Source: Zygnema circumcarinatum (Eukaryota > Streptophyta > Zygnematophyceae > Zygnematales > Zygnemataceae). From it: a stretch of DNA of 64,000 bases. Numbering within the stretch: the first letter of the stretch is position 1; each line of letters starts with the position of its first letter. The position numbers were made by a program, and so were the translations under genes. Location: positions 3,640,345 to 3,704,344 of the forward strand of contig CM074807.1 in the NCBI GenBank assembly GCA_037447605.1, given 5' to 3'. Below are positions 24,492 to 41,480 of the stretch, in pieces. The notes beneath the pieces were generated by a model that saw only the letters and a list, made by a program, of their open reading frames with translations, had not been told where the DNA came from and ran no database searches.

Positions 24492-27082
24492 ATGGCGGCC
24501 ATGGAAACGCGTCTGCTCGGCGCAGAGCTGCTCGACATGGACCGCTTCCTTTCGCCGCTCGACTCTGAGGGCTTCGCATTGAGCGGGACGCGGGTCAGAG
24601 GCTGCAGGTGAGGTTAAAGTTGGGGTTTGGAAGGTTGCGCTTTGTGTGTGTATGTGTGTGAGAGAGAGAAAGAGAGAAGGATATGCAGAGGGAAGGGAGG
24701 ATGAGAGGGAGAGAGGGAGAGGGAGCGGGAGGTGGAGAGGAGGAGACGGGAGGGGGGGAGAGGGGGAGAGGGAAGGAGAGAGGGAGAGGGAAAGAGGGAG
24801 GGCGAGACGGAGGGAGGGAGAGAAAGGAGGAAGAAAGAGAGGGAAGGTGAGAGAGGGCCGGAGAGGAGGCGGAGGGAGAGTGGGGAGTGGGATGGGAGTG
24901 GGAGAGGGAAGGGGAAAGGGAAGGGGAGAGGGAGAAGAAGAGGGAGAGGGAGAGGGACAGGAAGATAGTAGGAAAGAGAGAATGGGGAAGTGAGAATGGA
25001 AGTAGAAAAAGCGGGAGAAAGAGTAGGGAGAAAGAGAAAGAAAAGGGGCAGGGACAGCGGGTTGGGGGGGGAAGGGGGGCGCAAGTACCGGGGGAGGTGG
25101 TGAAGGGGGTGTTCGAATTAAGGGGGGGGGGGGGGGAGGAGGAGGAAAGTGGGAGATAGGAGGAAGGGGATGTGGAGCGATAGAGAAACGGGGAAGGGGG
25201 GGGTGGATCAGAGAAGGGAAATGTGTTTGAAGGTAGGAGGGGTTTGAAGGGAAGAGAATACAACGAGGGGCTGGGAGGGGAGGGAGACATGGTCAACGGC
25301 ATTTAGTGTGAAGGTGATAGGAGAGAGAGAGTGACAAAAAGAAAATATCAGAGGTAGTGAAAAGGTAGAGAGGGCGTTGGAGGATAAAGGAAGATGAGGG
25401 TTTGAATGGCTGGAATTGTGTGAATCGGTGCTGTGGTCTGCAGAGTGAGTGCTGCAGGGTGGGGGAATGGCGGTGGACCTCTCCCGCAGCAGGCGCCCCT
25501 CCACGTGCAGGACTTGGAGGGCCCACCGTGGGAAGAGGCCCCCTGGGGATATCTTCCAGAACTTCTCCCTCCCACACCTCCTCCCGCCATTTTCGCGGAC
25601 GACTTCATGGACCTTCCTTCGCTGGAAGAGGAGATTGCAGGTTTCGTGGAAGCTGCAGGAGAGACGGAGGCTTCGAAGGAGGAGAGGAGTTTCATAGATG
25701 AATTGCTCACGCCAGGGATAGTGGAAGGAGAGGGAGAAGGAGTGGGGGGAGGAGAGGGGAGTGGGTGTGGGAGGTTGGAGGGGGGAGAGGGGGAGGGAGA
25801 AGGGAGTGGGAGGGGGAGATTGGAGGGGGGAGAGGGAGTGTCAGAGGGAGAGGTTTGGGAAGGTGAGGAGCTGCAGCTGGAGTGGGCTCCGGCGTCAACT
25901 ATGGACGCTCTGTTTGGTGCTACTAGTGCTTCAAATTGGTTCAATGAAGCAGAGCTCGTGCGTGATAGCAGTGAAACTTCTGTAACAAGCAGCTCAAGGT
26001 CTGAGAACAGTTTTGTGTCTGCATCTGCCTCTCCTTCTGCTTCCTTTTCTAAGGTTAGTTCTGGAAGCAGAGCAGCTTCTTCTGGGCGTTCGGACACCTC
26101 TGCGTGCGGGGTTCAACCGCAGTCAAGTTTGGAGTTGGTTTCGAATTTGACGACAAAACCGCTGACAGGCAGAGTTTCAGAGAGGGGAATGCCGAGGAAT
26201 GATATGCAGCTGACAAGACGGAAAGGAGAATCTTTTGGGGGAGGGATGCTTCCCTGGGCGGCAGATTCAGATGTGAGTCACTCGGGAAGAGCTGCAGCAT
26301 TCCTTGAAGAAGGTGAAGGTATTGTAAACCTTTCCTGGGGTAGCACACCATCCCACGAGGAAAAATGTAGTTGTAGCGACTGCCAAGCATCCGTCCTCGA
26401 CAGAAAAGTACGTGGTTTATCAAACAGTACTCCGTGGTGGTATAGTGGTAACGGATCGATCGATAGTGTCCTTGAATCTGCCATGCAGAGGTCAACCGAT
26501 AGGTTTCTGCAAAGTAAGGTTGACTCCGACATCTTTTCTTCACCTAAACCGGCCCGACCTGCCGACATTTCAGATAGACTGGCAGCCATTGTGGGTCCAT
26601 TGACTAAGGAAGAGGAAGCCAAAGCAGCCAATGGTCCGGGCTTATCTGTGATAGCCGGTGCTATTAACGCTGTGACTGTTCGACCTCCATCTTCAAAACC
26701 AAGGGCTCCCCGTGCATCGAAGAAAGGGGGAGTGGGAGTGGGAGGGAAAAGTGTTGTGGTCGAGAAGCTGCAGGAGGAGAGGGAGTTGGTAGTGAATTCA
26801 GGATTGCAGATTTCCCACGTGGATAGACCTTTGGGAGTCAGAAAACCCGGAAAGAGTGGCCGGCCGAAAAAGCTGCCGGTTTTGGAAGATGCTTCGGCGA
26901 AGGAGATGGCAGGTCCGGACCCTCTCGCAGACCTCGTGTTGGCTGCAAGAGCATCCCCTTGTCAAAGGGGGAAAATGGGAGTTTCAGAAGCAACGATAAA
27001 GCAGCAGCTTATCGCGTTGGCGGAAGCAGTTGCAACCGACGACCAGGTACTTTTCTCTTTCACTTCCCTCTTTCGGAAAGTA

Positions 27083-27133
<51 letters not shown>

Positions 27134-28712
27134 TCTCCCTCCCTCTCTCCCTCCCTCTCTCCCTCTCTCCCTCTCCCTCTCCCTCTCCCTCTCCCTCCCT
27201 CTCCCTCTCTCCCTCTCCCTCTCCCTCTCCTCTCTCCCTCTCCCTCCCTCTCCCTCTCCCTCTCTCCCTCTCTCTCCCTCTCTCCCTCTCTCCCTCTCTC
27301 CCTCTCCCTCTCCCTCTCTCTCCCTCTCCCTCCCTCTCCCTCTCCCTTTGGTGCGCAATCGATGCACCAAGAAAGCCCTGACTCTGCCGCTTCCTGCTTG
27401 CAGGCCCGCGCTCGCTTCTTAACGAGTCTCCTGAAGGAGGAGGCGCGGCCCGCGGGAGAGGTCCTGCAGAGAGTCGCCTTCCACTTCATGGACGCCCTGC
27501 AAGCACGAGCCAACGGCTCGGGGGCAGCCCGCTATGCGGCCCCCCTACTCGCAGAGAAGGAGGTAATTTATCACCAACACGATATACCATCCCTACAAGC
27601 TTTTCCCTTGGAAGGGTTCCCAACATTGACTGTCCTCTCATGTGGGTTGTGGGTTGCTCTCCCTCCAGCAAGTGGCTGTGGCTATGGAAGCATGCGGCAA
27701 CCGACTTCCCTACCTGCAGGTGTTCTTTGAAGCCTCAAACGCTGCCACGTGGGAGGTAGTCGCTGGAGAAGCCAAAGTTCACTTTGTGGATTTGGGCATT
27801 TGGCAGTGCTCCAATTGGAAGATGCTAATGCGACAGCTGGCAGCACAGCCGGGCGGCCCGCCCCGCCTGCGGCTCACTGGGGTGGACGCGCCCTGGGTAG
27901 GGAACCCTATGAAGGGCGCTATGCGCACCCCCCCGGCCGTGATTGGCCGTGAGCTGAGCCAGCTAGCGGCACAGCTGGGAATGCAGTTCGAGTTCCATGT
28001 GGTGGAAGCAAGGCTGGAAAATTTGCGGCCCTTCATGATAAGGAGGGACCCGGAGGAGGCTTTGGCCGTTACCTGCACCATGCGGCTGCAGTATCTATGG
28101 GACGAGACCGTAATGCGTTCTAGTCCAAGGGACGCAGTGCTGCAGGTGGGGGCCCTCTCCATGCTTCAGTTTCAGTTTTGCTGGTCCTGCAATCGCACGA
28201 TTCAAGGGTACCCTAAAAACCCTAGAAACCCTAAAAATCCTATTCCCTTCTGCTTTTTCGTCTGGCAGCTCGTCCGGCAACTGAATCCGCGAGTTTTCAC
28301 CTTCACCGACATGGACGTCGACCTAAACGGCCCCTTCTTCTTGGAGCGTTTCCGGGAGGCATTGGAGTTTTACCACGTGATGTTCGAGGCGCAGGACAAG
28401 GCCTTCCATTCGCACTGTGTGAACAGGCAGCGGTTTGAAGCCGACTACTTCGGGCGGGACATCCTCAACGTGATTGGCTGCGAGGGCATGCAGCGAGTGG
28501 TCCGCTCAGAGAGGCTCGAAAAGTGGCAGGCGAGGGTCGCCCGCGCGGGCCTATCGCCGGTGCCCTTCAGCGCGAGGGTGAAGGGAGGGCTCGAACGGCT
28601 CCTGAAGAAGTACCCGGAGGGGTTCTCTGTTAAGGAGAACGGAGGAGCGTTGCAGTTGGCATGGAACGACCGTTCTGTGCTCGCGGTTTCGGCCTGGCGG
28701 CCGTTGTACTGA
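24492..28712 (+). CDS. GRAS-family transcriptional regulator, tandem copy 1
   Basis: Five exons join in phase to 932 residues: 24492-24607, 25444-27046, 27404-27562, 27669-28145, 28269-28712. Exon 2 encodes the variable N-terminal half, with a Gly/Glu-rich repeat (25725-25862) and a CSCSDCQAS motif also found in the neighbour. The GRAS domain follows: leucine-rich region IKQQLIALAEAVATDDQ, VHIID-type VHFVDLGIWQ, a second leucine-rich region, PFYRE-type NGPFFLERFREALEF and the terminal SAW motif VSAWRPLY. GRAS proteins act in the nucleus in hormone, development and symbiosis signalling; I cannot place the subfamily. Introns 1 and 2 are dominated by GA and CT microsatellites respectively. Together with 29844-33316 this is a local tandem duplication. 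Confidence 0.9.
24650..25065. repeat. GA-rich microsatellite in GRAS copy 1 intron 1
   Basis: Irregular GAGAGG/GGGAGA units over ~400 bp, with G runs near 25060-25075 and 25122-25137. The minus-strand Pro/Ser open frames here are artefacts. Confidence 0.85.
27082..27350. repeat. CT-rich microsatellite in GRAS copy 1 intron 2
   Basis: CTCTCT then CTCCCT units fill almost the whole intron between 27046 and 27404. The sequence is complementary to the GA tract of intron 1. Confidence 0.9.
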
Positions 28713-29843
28713 CAGAGGGAGGGTTGGTTTTGGGGAAGGGGGTGGGGGGGGGGGAGAGGAGGGGGGCGTGTACAGAGGGGAGGGACGAGGGGACTGGTTT
28801 GTTGTTGTTTTGTGGAGCTTGTGGGGAGGGAGCTCAGGAGGGAGAGGGAGGGGAGAGGAGGGTCGCTCAATTTGTGGCTCTCAAGAAGCTCCATGTACAT
28901 TTTGCGCGTGTGAAAATGCGTACCAGGCAAATTTTTTCAAAGGTTTTTTGGCATTTGTTGTGTTGTTGTGGAAGTCGTGATGCTGAGTTTCAAGAAAAGC
29001 ATGCAATGTGGCCATGCAATGTGTGTGAGAATGCGTGGTCTTGTTCGGGGGGGAGAGGAGAGGCTTGGGACTTGAGAGCGAGCATGATCAATGTACAAGT
29101 CGGGCCAACGGGCCAACCATTGGCAATGGTTGGTAGGCACCGCCAACCATTTTGGCAATGGCTGCACCAATTACCGTACAGGAGTAGAGTCTACGTGTCG
29201 TCGAAACAGGGGAAAATAATTTCGATCTTGGCGCCCACATTTGAATGCCACAATTTTTCCATGCGAAAGTGTTGACCCGGCTGCGGGAAGATCAACCTCT
29301 CCGATCCACTCCCACACTCCCCATAGGTCCATGTATTCTTGGGATCTACGCCGACGTGGCATAGTTCAACCACCCGCACCGTCCAAAACGCTCCACCACG
29401 TGGCCCGATCTGACGTCAGCAGGAGGTGTAGCCCCTGGCCACGCGAAGCTTCTCCGGTCCTTCCCGATGGAAACGCGCCCGTTACGTTATGACGTGACGC
29501 CCTCTGATTGGCTGTTCGTACGGATGACGTCTTGGCACCGCCCGACCGCCGCCAATTACAGCGAGGTCCGCAAGAGGACAAAAAAGAACCGACACTCAAA
29601 TGACACCTGGCAGACCCCGATTCGCAAATCTGTTCAGTAGGACGTACGAAAAAGTATGTACAGTACGGACCTACACATAGAGTGTACGAATTCGTACGCA
29701 TGCCTTCCCTAGTTCCATGGACGCTCTTTTTCTCCCTCCCTCTCCCACTCCCCCTCACTGTTGCTCTCTCTCTCCTCTCTCTCTCCCTTGGCTGTCTCTC
29801 TCACTACCTCTCGCCTCTATCGCGCTCTTCTCTGTGTGAAAAA
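28713..29843. other. Intergenic between the two GRAS genes
   Basis: Holds the 3' UTR of copy 1 and the promoter of copy 2. A perfect 21-bp palindrome (CCAACCATTG, one base, then its complement) lies at about 29111-29131, and a similar CCAACCATT...GGCAATGG motif follows ~20 bp on. A cluster of ACGT motifs and several CGTACG sites lie in the last 450 bp. Confidence 0.55.
29393..29530. promoter_or_regulatory. ACGT (G-box/CRE) motif cluster upstream of GRAS copy 2
   Basis: CCACGTGG, TGACGTCA, ATGACGTGACG and GATGACGTC occur within 140 bp. These cores are bound by plant bZIP and bHLH factors. Function here is inferred from motif density only. Confidence 0.45.
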
Positions 29844-32800
29844 ATGGCGGCGTGGGAGTGGTATTCTCGGAACGACGGTACGGATTCCGGTCCTCTCTAC
29901 ATCGAAGAACCGGCGCCGCTCTTCTTCCGCGACAGGCTCGGCCCGCCATGGGAGCCGGCCGCCGCCTCCTCAGGGCTCTTCAGGTCAGTGGAGGGCGTGG
30001 CTCTGCCTCGTGGCATTCTCAGATATGGCAATGCGTTCTCTTGTTTTGCCGCCTCTGCCTGAGAGAGTTGCTTACATTGCTTTGCCTTCTCGGGCGGGTG
30101 GTGGTAATCAGCGGGCCGAGCTCTGACTTGTCGGCTCTGGATGACACGTGGCCTTCTCCTCCTCTCCTCCTCCCTCCCTCTCCTCCTCTTTCGCCTCCTT
30201 TCTGGGTCGACTCGTTCCCTGAGGTCCCGGACGTAAGCCTTGTCCTACTGGAGTCTCTCCAAACAAACCCTAATTTTCTAGAACCCAACCCTGATTCAGC
30301 ACAGCCAGACAATGGCTCCTCGGAGGCTCTTCTTAGACAGCAGGAGGAGGCTGCTGCTTTCTTTGATGAGTCACATGGCTCCTCAGATATTGGAGGGATT
30401 CCAGAGTGCCATATGGCAGGAGAAGGCAACGCAAGCGGGAGTTTGGGGGCTCTGTTTAAGCAAGCAGTTGTCATGGACCTCTCGTTGCCAAGTTGCAGCA
30501 GGTCACCATTGGATGGTTGTTCTGCTTCAGAAAGAGGGGAAGTTTCAGACACCGCTGAGAAAGAGGTTCCGTTGGATGCAACGTCAGACTGGCTACATCC
30601 TCAACTTCACGGTGTTGGAATTTCCCCAACATTGGCTCCCTCTCGATCTTCCTCTGCAGTAGCTGCAGAGCTTCGAAGGCAATATGTCGATGGATTGGAG
30701 TTTGAATCAAGGAGGAGTGCGGCTTCGAACAGCTCCGTCGTTGCCGAACGAGACTCCTCTCTCTCTCCTTCTGGTTTAGAACAGCTCCTTTCTTGCCCCC
30801 TGATTGTGAGAGCGCCATCTTCGACAGAGGGAGCATTCAGTGAGGGGTCGCGGAGTAGTGATATTGAAGCTTCTCAGCAGCCGGCTAAAAGATGCGACTG
30901 TGCAGAATGTCAGGTTTCAGGATTGAATCTTCAGCATGCTGACTGGGCAGCCATGTCCAGCGTTTACAATGCGAATTCAACACTACATTCCTCTTCTTCC
31001 ACAAGTCATAAAAGTGAGCAATCGGATGATTCAGAAAAGCATCCTCAGCAGTTACTTGCAGTAGCTTCTAGCCGCGAGACGCGGCCCAAAGACATGTCGA
31101 ACCGGCTCGCAGCTCTTGTTGAGAAGATAACTAAACCCCCACTTGAGTCAAATTCAGGTGTGGTGGTTCAGTTTCGGGGTTCAGGAAGGAAGAATAGTGA
31201 CGAGTCTGAAAGGCAAAAGGAAGCTGAAGGAGGACCCTTCCGAATTGCCTCAGAAGTGGACGCATGGATGAAGGCAAAGCAGGAGGTGTTGACCTCAAGG
31301 AGAGAGGGAACAGTCCAATCCCTTCAAGTTCGCAGAGCTTGCAGGAAGCTGAGGAGACGGCGGCCGGCCATGGATGGAACTTTGACTCCTTCGGCTGCGA
31401 CTAAAGTAGTCATGAATCCCTTTATGGAGCTCGCATTTCCTCCTGCGGCTGTAGTAGACAGTTTCAAAATTGTAGACAAGAGAAAGGGAGGGGACAGTAC
31501 GCTTCGACAGCATCTTCTCTCGTATGCAGAGGCTGTGGCCACACACGATGAGGTATTAAACGCTGTTTAGATGTCTAAGCGTTTCGTGATTGGTTTGGGG
31601 GCTGCTGCATCAATCTTCCAAAAAGGGCTTATGAAGTTGCCGACATGAACCCTGTTCTCTGGCTAACAGACAGTTTGTATGCGGTGTTTGTAGGCTCGCA
31701 TGAGATTCTTGTTGAAGCTGCTTAAAAAGGAGACTTCGTCACGAGGAACTACGATGCAGCGTTTGGCCTTCTTCTTCATGGAAGCTCTCACTGCCCGGGT
31801 AGCCAACACGGGAGCAGAAATATTCTTTAGCAAGTTGAATGTGCAGGCAGAGGTAAGCAGCATGCCCCCTTAACCCCCTGACCATGCAGAAGGAGTACAC
31901 TTTTCGCACGTCTCACATTCTCTCCTTCATCTCCATCCCTTCATTTCATCATCTTCACTCCCACCTTTGACGCACAGCCCCCTCTCTAAGCCCCTTCTCC
32001 ATCCCCTCTACGAAAAGCTGGTTGCTTATTTCTATCCTTAACAACTGTGTGCAGGATATCGCTTTCGCTTTAGAAGCGGGAGCCTCCTGCACTCCGTACG
32101 TCCGACTCGCCTTTGAAGCCGCCAACGCTTCCATAGTTGACTCTGTGAGGGGAGAGAGGGCAGTTCACGTTGTCGATCTCGGAATGTGGCAGGGGGGGCA
32201 GTTTGCCTCCATTCTCCGCCAGCTTGCAGCTCAGCCGGGAGGGCCCCCCAGTGTGCATCTGACATGTGTCGATGCTGCATGGAATGCGAACCCCCTGAAG
32301 GAAGCGATGACAACTCGTCCGGCTGTGATTGGTAGAGATCTCACAAAGTTGGCAGCAAGTTTGGGGATTCCATTTGAGTTCAGTGTGGTGAAGACGCAGC
32401 TGGAAGAGCTTCAGCCGGAGATGATAAGGAGGGAGGCGGGGGAGGTGGTGGTGGTGACCAGCGCTATGAGATTGTCTTATCTTTATGATGGAGGAGTGGT
32501 TCGGAGCAGTCCTCGCGATGCGCTTCTGCAGGTAATGATGCCTGGAGACGGCTTCATGGTTCATTATATTTCAGCAGTTTGCGTCTTTTCAATTTCACCT
32601 GTCTCATCTGATGATGTTTGATATGTGCTGCGAATGGCCTAGTTTTTTAATAGCCCACATGGGTTTTCTGATATGGTCTCTTGCTTTCCTGTCAGCACAA
32701 GCACTTAAAGGAAGTCTGTGAAGTCGGCGACTCGGTTGTTGACCCACAACTTTTTCACCGTTCCTCACCTGCTTGCTAGAAAAGATAAATATCTCTAGGA

Positions 32801-33316
32801 TATCTCTAGGATATTATATGTCCTTATCCTGAATTACTTTGCCGTGATTTTCCTTCTGTTGGTGTTGGGCAGCGGCTCCGCCTCCTCTCCCCTCATCGCA
32901 TTGTGGTTGTCGAGTCGGATGCTGACCTGAACGGGCCCTTCTTTTTGGAGCGCTTTCGCGAGGCTCTGGATTACTTTGGTGCGCTGTTCGCATCTTTTGA
33001 AGGCATCGCTCTGAGAAGGGACGGCGCTGCACATTGGGAACGTTTGGCGAGAGACAAATTTGGACGTGATATTACGTCCGTTGTGGCGTGTGAGGGGGTC
33101 TTCAGAGTCATCCGTTATGAGAGGCTGAGCAAATGGCAGGCGCGGTTTGCTAGGCATGGCTTTAACAGCGTTCCTTGTGCGAGTCCGGAGCTGGTTCGCA
33201 GCTTAGAAAAGATGTTGGTCAGCTTTCCAGCGGGGTATTCTCTGCAGCCTCACGAAGGGGCCCTGCAAATCATGTTTCAGGAGCGGCCGATTTTATGTGT
33301 GTCGGTATATCAGTAG
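29844..33316 (+). CDS. GRAS-family transcriptional regulator, tandem copy 2
   Basis: Five exons in phase give 886 residues: 29844-29983, 30112-31552, 31694-31852, 32055-32531, 32873-33316. The last three exons have exactly the lengths of copy 1 (159, 477, 444 nt), and intron phases match, so the two genes arose by duplication. The N-terminal half is Ser-rich and diverged but keeps CDCAECQVS and MSNRLAALVEKIT. The GRAS domain shows STLRQHLLSYAEAVATHDE, VHVVDLGMWQ and LNGPFFLERFREALDY. The protein ends in CVSVYQ, so the Trp of the SAW motif present in copy 1 (SAWRPLY) is missing and the tail is two residues shorter in effect. Introns are ordinary, without the CT tracts of copy 1. Subfamily and targets are not known. 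Confidence 0.9.
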
Positions 33317-34268
33317 CTTTCGTTGGTTGGATTTTCGGTTGTTGCTGGAGTATGAAACATGTACGTTAGAATTTCTAAAATAGAAACGCACCTGTTAGTC
33401 ATAACAACTTGTACATTTTATGAAGGCGGTTGGTAGCTTTAGGGGAAGCCCTGTGCGAAACATATTCCGTGAAGGAAAGTTCGTCTGAGAGAGTTTTAAA
33501 AAACAGACCGTGTCCGTGTAACGGCAGGTCTTCGGCACGTAGCACATCGTCATCCACTCCAAGAGATGGGTCGGAACCATGGGATTTTTCCTGCTTAGAG
33601 AGCTCCTGCTATGCTAAGTTCCAGCGTACATCCAGGTTTCTGTTTAAAAAATAGAACGCCAGCTTTTATAATTGGCCAAGCACTTCGAGGGATTCATCTG
33701 CATTGATATTCCTTTCTCTTTCAAACAGCGTTTGCAAGCAGACGAGGGATTGGCAGCTGTGGGCAAAACTGCTTCGGTTCCCATGTGACGTGTCATGCCT
33801 TGTGCTGTATGTGCAGCGCCTTCACAATACTGTAAGCTCAGTATGCCGAAACGCAGTAAAAGTTGCACAGCTAGCGCTGTAACACACAGGGGAAAATATC
33901 GCTATGAAGTTGTTCCGGAAGCAGCGAAAGGGAAAAACAGTGCAATTTTCACAAAAGCAGTTTCTCTGCCACATTTCATTTGACTTAAAAACTCTGAGAC
34001 ATTAACAGCACGCTGCCACATGAAACCCCAAACTACAGCTTACAACCTTAGCCGTGTCTGCATTTCCACAAAATGGCTACCAGGGGGTTCCCTGTACAGT
34101 GAGGGAAGGAAAGGGACAGGGAGAGCGAGGGAGAGGGAGAGGGAGAGGGAGAGGGAGAGGGAGAGGGAGGTGAGAGACGGAGAGGGCGAGAGAGGAGCAG
34201 CCCTGAGCGAGAGAGAGGGAAAGAACAACAACAGGGAGACGTGCGGCCCCTCTAAGGGAGCTGCCTGT
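33317..34268. other. Intergenic between convergent GRAS copy 2 and LACS
   Basis: Expected to hold two 3' UTRs. The only structure I see is a GAGAGG microsatellite at 34113-34200, just past the LACS stop. Confidence 0.6.
34113..34200. repeat. GAGAGG microsatellite in LACS 3' flank
   Basis: Hexamer GAGAGG repeated about ten times, then decaying. It lies in the probable 3' UTR of the minus-strand LACS gene. Confidence 0.8.
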
Positions 34269-39945
<5,677 letters not shown>

Positions 39946-40636
39946 AACCTGCAACACAGAAATCGATGAGTTTCCCTCCAAGCAAGCTGGCTCCTTAACA
40001 CGAGCATGCAACGAACAGAAGCCAGTGCAATACCAGAGAAACGAGCCAGCATAGCAAGAAACTCTCACAAGGAACCACCAAGAACTCTCAAGCAATCCAC
40101 CGCCGGTCTCGATGTTCAAGATTCATGACTTCCAGCATCCCCCTTCCAATCCTGGCGAGCCCTCACTGAACCTGCCGTTCTGAAGCAGCCATGCAGCCAG
40201 GCCCCGCCGCCACTGCATTCCCTTCCCTTCTCTTCCCTTCCCCTCCCTCCCTGAGCCCTCCCTCACCTGCAAGCCGGCGCGGACGGAGCCACTCCTTCCC
40301 TGCCTCCTGCACAAATGGCTCCTTGCCAACAGAAATTGGGTCCAGTCAAGCTGCACCTCCGCCCGCCAAGGGCATGCCACGTGGCGGATGAAAGCTCGCT
40401 GCCCGACCGCCACGTGGCGCAAACGCCACGTCAAGTCCTACGAAGGGTCGTAGCAAGTGCGTGCCGTGAACCGTCCGTACGGTTACTGGGCAATTGTCCG
40501 TACAGCACGAATGTCGTACAAGGTAACCGACCGCCATCGTCGGGCACCGATTCCGTTGCGGTGCGGAAGGCTCCGTCCTGTACGGACCATAGGAACCGTA
40601 CGTGTCTGGCTGGAGATAAATGGAAAGGGTAGTGCT
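39946..40636. promoter_or_regulatory. LACS leader and promoter
   Basis: A 5'-UTR intron must end at about 39949. Upstream, ABRE/G-box sites CACGTGGC (40378-40385 and 40411-40418) and GCCACGTC (40425-40432) are packed into 55 bp. CCGTACGG-type sites follow at 40469-40605. The G-boxes suggest ABA, stress or light control; that is inference. Confidence 0.5.
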
Positions 40637-40790
40637 AAATTCACACCTTTTTTGTCTAGACACAGGCCTTTTTTCGCCGGGCAGATTTTAAAATAGACCA
40701 AAAATGATTAAAAACAGAAAATGCTTTGTTCACACCTTTTTGGAATCGATACAGCCCTTGTTCCGTCGGGCAGATTTTATTTCACAATCC
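40637..40790 (+). mobile_element. Repeat family X, copy 1 (two-unit repeat)
   Basis: Two related ~58-bp units in tandem, each starting TTCACACCTTTTT and ending CGGGCAGATTTTA. An inverted copy lies at 49090-49255. No coding capacity. Confidence 0.65.
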
Positions 40791-40859
40791 TTCACGCCCG
40801 TGTGGTGATTCCGTACCACACTATTCCATTTGGAGAATGATAACCCGTTCCCCCCATTA

Positions 40860-40992
40860 GGGCGTGTCAGACTTAACGAAATCTTACGAACAAAAAAGTT
40901 TTGTAAGTACTCCGCCGCACCAGGATTACGATGTCACCGAAGTACTCGTTCTGGTCTCAAACTTACGAGAGTTTTTTAAGTCTGACACGCCC
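40860..40992. mobile_element. TA-flanked MITE, family A, copy A1 (133 bp)
   Basis: Terminal inverted repeat GGGCGTGTCAGACTTAA with complement at the other end, flanked on both sides by TA, as expected for Tc1/mariner-derived MITEs. The inside closely matches the element at 48920-49049. Confidence 0.8.
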
Positions 40993-40997
40993 TATTA

Positions 40998-41198
40998 GGG
41001 GGAGTCAGACCTTGACCATCGCCAAGCGATTTCGTAAGCCTGTCGGGCAAATTAAGCATTGACTAGGTACTGTACGCATTTCGGTACGGCTGTGTACGGC
41101 GGAGCCGCGGATCCCGAACCGGAATTCGTACACGAAAGAAGTGACTTGTATAAGGAATTCGGGAATTTCGTAAGCGATGATCAAGGTGTGACTCCCCC
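40998..41198. mobile_element. TA-flanked MITE, family A-related, copy A2 (201 bp)
   Basis: Ends GGGGGAGTCAGACCTTGA and, on the other strand, GGGGGAGTCACACCTTGA, with TA on both sides. It starts four bases after A1. The ends share GGxGxGTCAGACxT with A1, so the two families are related. Confidence 0.75.
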
Positions 41199-41480
41199 TA
41201 TTTTGGATACCCCCTCCCCCTGAATTTTGTTGAGAGACCGGAAGATCCGTCCGAATCGCAAGTGCGAGTGAGCTCGTTCCTCGGCCCGAGATCTCCGCAA
41301 AACAACGAGCTGGACCGGCCAGCCTGTGGAAATAATGAAGCCAATCACCATCTGCCACGTGTCCTTCTGTATGACGTAGCAAATTGTGATTGCTCCAGGC
41401 TCTCAATGTTTAACGGTATTTCGCATTTCCTCGAAGCTGCGACCATATGACTTTGGAACGGACTCGATTCAGTTACAGTA

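Noticed and set aside
24595-25302. 235-codon minus-strand open frame rich in Ser/Pro/Leu
   Set aside because: It is the complement of a GA microsatellite inside GRAS copy 1 intron 1, with no domain and no conserved splice context.
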